Positions 61,565 to 61,794 of a stretch of 61,794 bases of DNA are shown in pieces. Each line of letters starts with the position of its first letter. The stretch's first letter is position 1. The stretch comes from Yoonia sp. GPGPB17 (GTDB lineage Bacteria > Pseudomonadota > Alphaproteobacteria > Rhodobacterales > Rhodobacteraceae): contig NZ_JATACI010000001.1 of assembly GCF_037892195.1 (NCBI RefSeq), positions 1-61,794 of the forward strand. The letters run 5' to 3'. The position numbers were made by a program, and so were the translations under genes. A model generated the notes under the pieces. The model made no database searches. It had not been told where the DNA came from and saw nothing but the letters and a program-made list of their open reading frames with translations.

Positions 61565-61794
61565 ATGACACTCGAAGGTACAATCACCCGCACAAACGAC
61601 AACACCTACATCGGCTGGATCGCCTCTCTGACATTCGATGTCGACATCGCAATCTCAGAGAACCCCCACAAGAAGTCTGAGAAGCACCCTGACTTCGAAA
61701 TCACGGCCAAATCCACGCGCAACCGTTCCATCCGCATCGGCAGCGCCTGGAACGCCACAAGTCAAGCTGGCAACGCCTATCTCTCGGTCGCTAT
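61565..61794 (+). CDS. DUF736 family protein, N-terminal part
   Basis: Seventy-six codons from ATG 61565 run off the window end: MTLEGTITRTNDNTYIGWIASLTFDVDIAIS...HPDFEITAKSTRNRSIRIGSAWNATSQAGNAYLSVA. The pattern GxxxRTxDNxYxGWIxSLTxDxxI, then PDFEI, GSAWN and YLSV is DUF736. The missing C-terminus is plausibly the fragment at 1-72, which would close the replicon. AAAGGAAAATTGAA precedes the start. Function unknown; typical of plasmid and ICE accessory regions. Confidence 0.85.
   Translation, partial: MTLEGTITRTNDNTYIGWIASLTFDVDIAISENPHKKSEKHPDFEITAKSTRNRSIRIGSAWNATSQAGNAYLSVA

Noticed and set aside
1..61794. Insertion sequences, integrases or CRISPR arrays
   Set aside because: I looked for transposase or integrase motifs, long terminal inverted repeats and regularly spaced repeats and saw none; no tRNA or rRNA genes were noticed either.

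Overview
The window looks like a conjugative repABC plasmid of an alphaproteobacterium, most likely of the Roseobacter/Rhodobacterales group. The grounds are a repA-repB-repC block with parS palindromes of the repABC type, a VirD2/VirD4/VirB transfer system, DUF736 and DUF3768 accessory genes, and polyol/pentose ABC transporters typical of that group. The window is probably the whole circular replicon: the last 230 bases carry the first three quarters of a DUF736 gene, and the first 72 bases carry what looks like its C-terminal end. The two halves meet out of frame by one missing (or two extra) bases.

Layout. 1-7.2 kb: DUF736 tail, DUF3768, a large ParB-domain protein, then repA (broken by a frameshift), repB, an antisense ctRNA and repC, with three identical 16-bp parS palindromes. 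7.3-9.05 kb: an AbiE-type (type IV) toxin-antitoxin pair. 9.05-13.8 kb, plus strand: putative oriT region, accessory mobilisation protein, VirD2-like relaxase, VirD4 coupling protein. 13.9-25.5 kb, minus strand: a near-complete virB operon, read as small protein-virB1-virB2-virB3-virB4-virB7-like lipoprotein-transglycosylase/VirB5-like fusion-virB5-virB8-virB9-virB10-virB11-DUF4177-periplasmic protein-virB6.

26.4-35.4 kb: a polyol cluster (LacI regulator, CUT1-type ABC transporter, short-chain dehydrogenase, FGGY ribulokinase-like kinase, HAD phosphatase), best read as uptake of ribitol or a similar pentitol, oxidation to D-ribulose and phosphorylation. 35.8-40.1 kb: LysR and DUF3088 diverge from a nitroreductase, a 33-residue remnant and a glutathionyl-hydroquinone-reductase-like protein, followed by a broken MFS transporter. 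40.3-41.1 kb: a secreted Cys-rich protein. 41.1-51.3 kb: a second sugar cluster (LacI regulator, ribose/AI-2-type ABC transporter, second FGGY kinase, transketolase, transaldolase) with two strong operator palindromes in the divergent promoter region. Both sugar clusters should deliver D-ribulose 5-phosphate, and transketolase/transaldolase would carry it into central metabolism.

51.5-61.1 kb, minus strand: a defence segment with a GNAT acetyltransferase, a 1483-residue nuclease-STAND NTPase of the AVAST (Avs) kind, and a Gabija-like pair (UvrD-type helicase plus OLD-family ATPase/TOPRIM nuclease).

The most unusual signal is a set of four same-phase frameshifts, in repA, transaldolase, the second LacI gene and the MFS gene. 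Two of them, in unrelated genes 46 kb apart, have the identical 14-mer AGATGCTTAGGCGC. In both, removing TA restores an ungapped Asp-Ala-Gly-Ala reading. That points to a sequence-specific cause (systematic read error at a modified motif, or a real biological process) rather than random decay.

All functional names come from recognising motifs and family features by eye; no database search was run.
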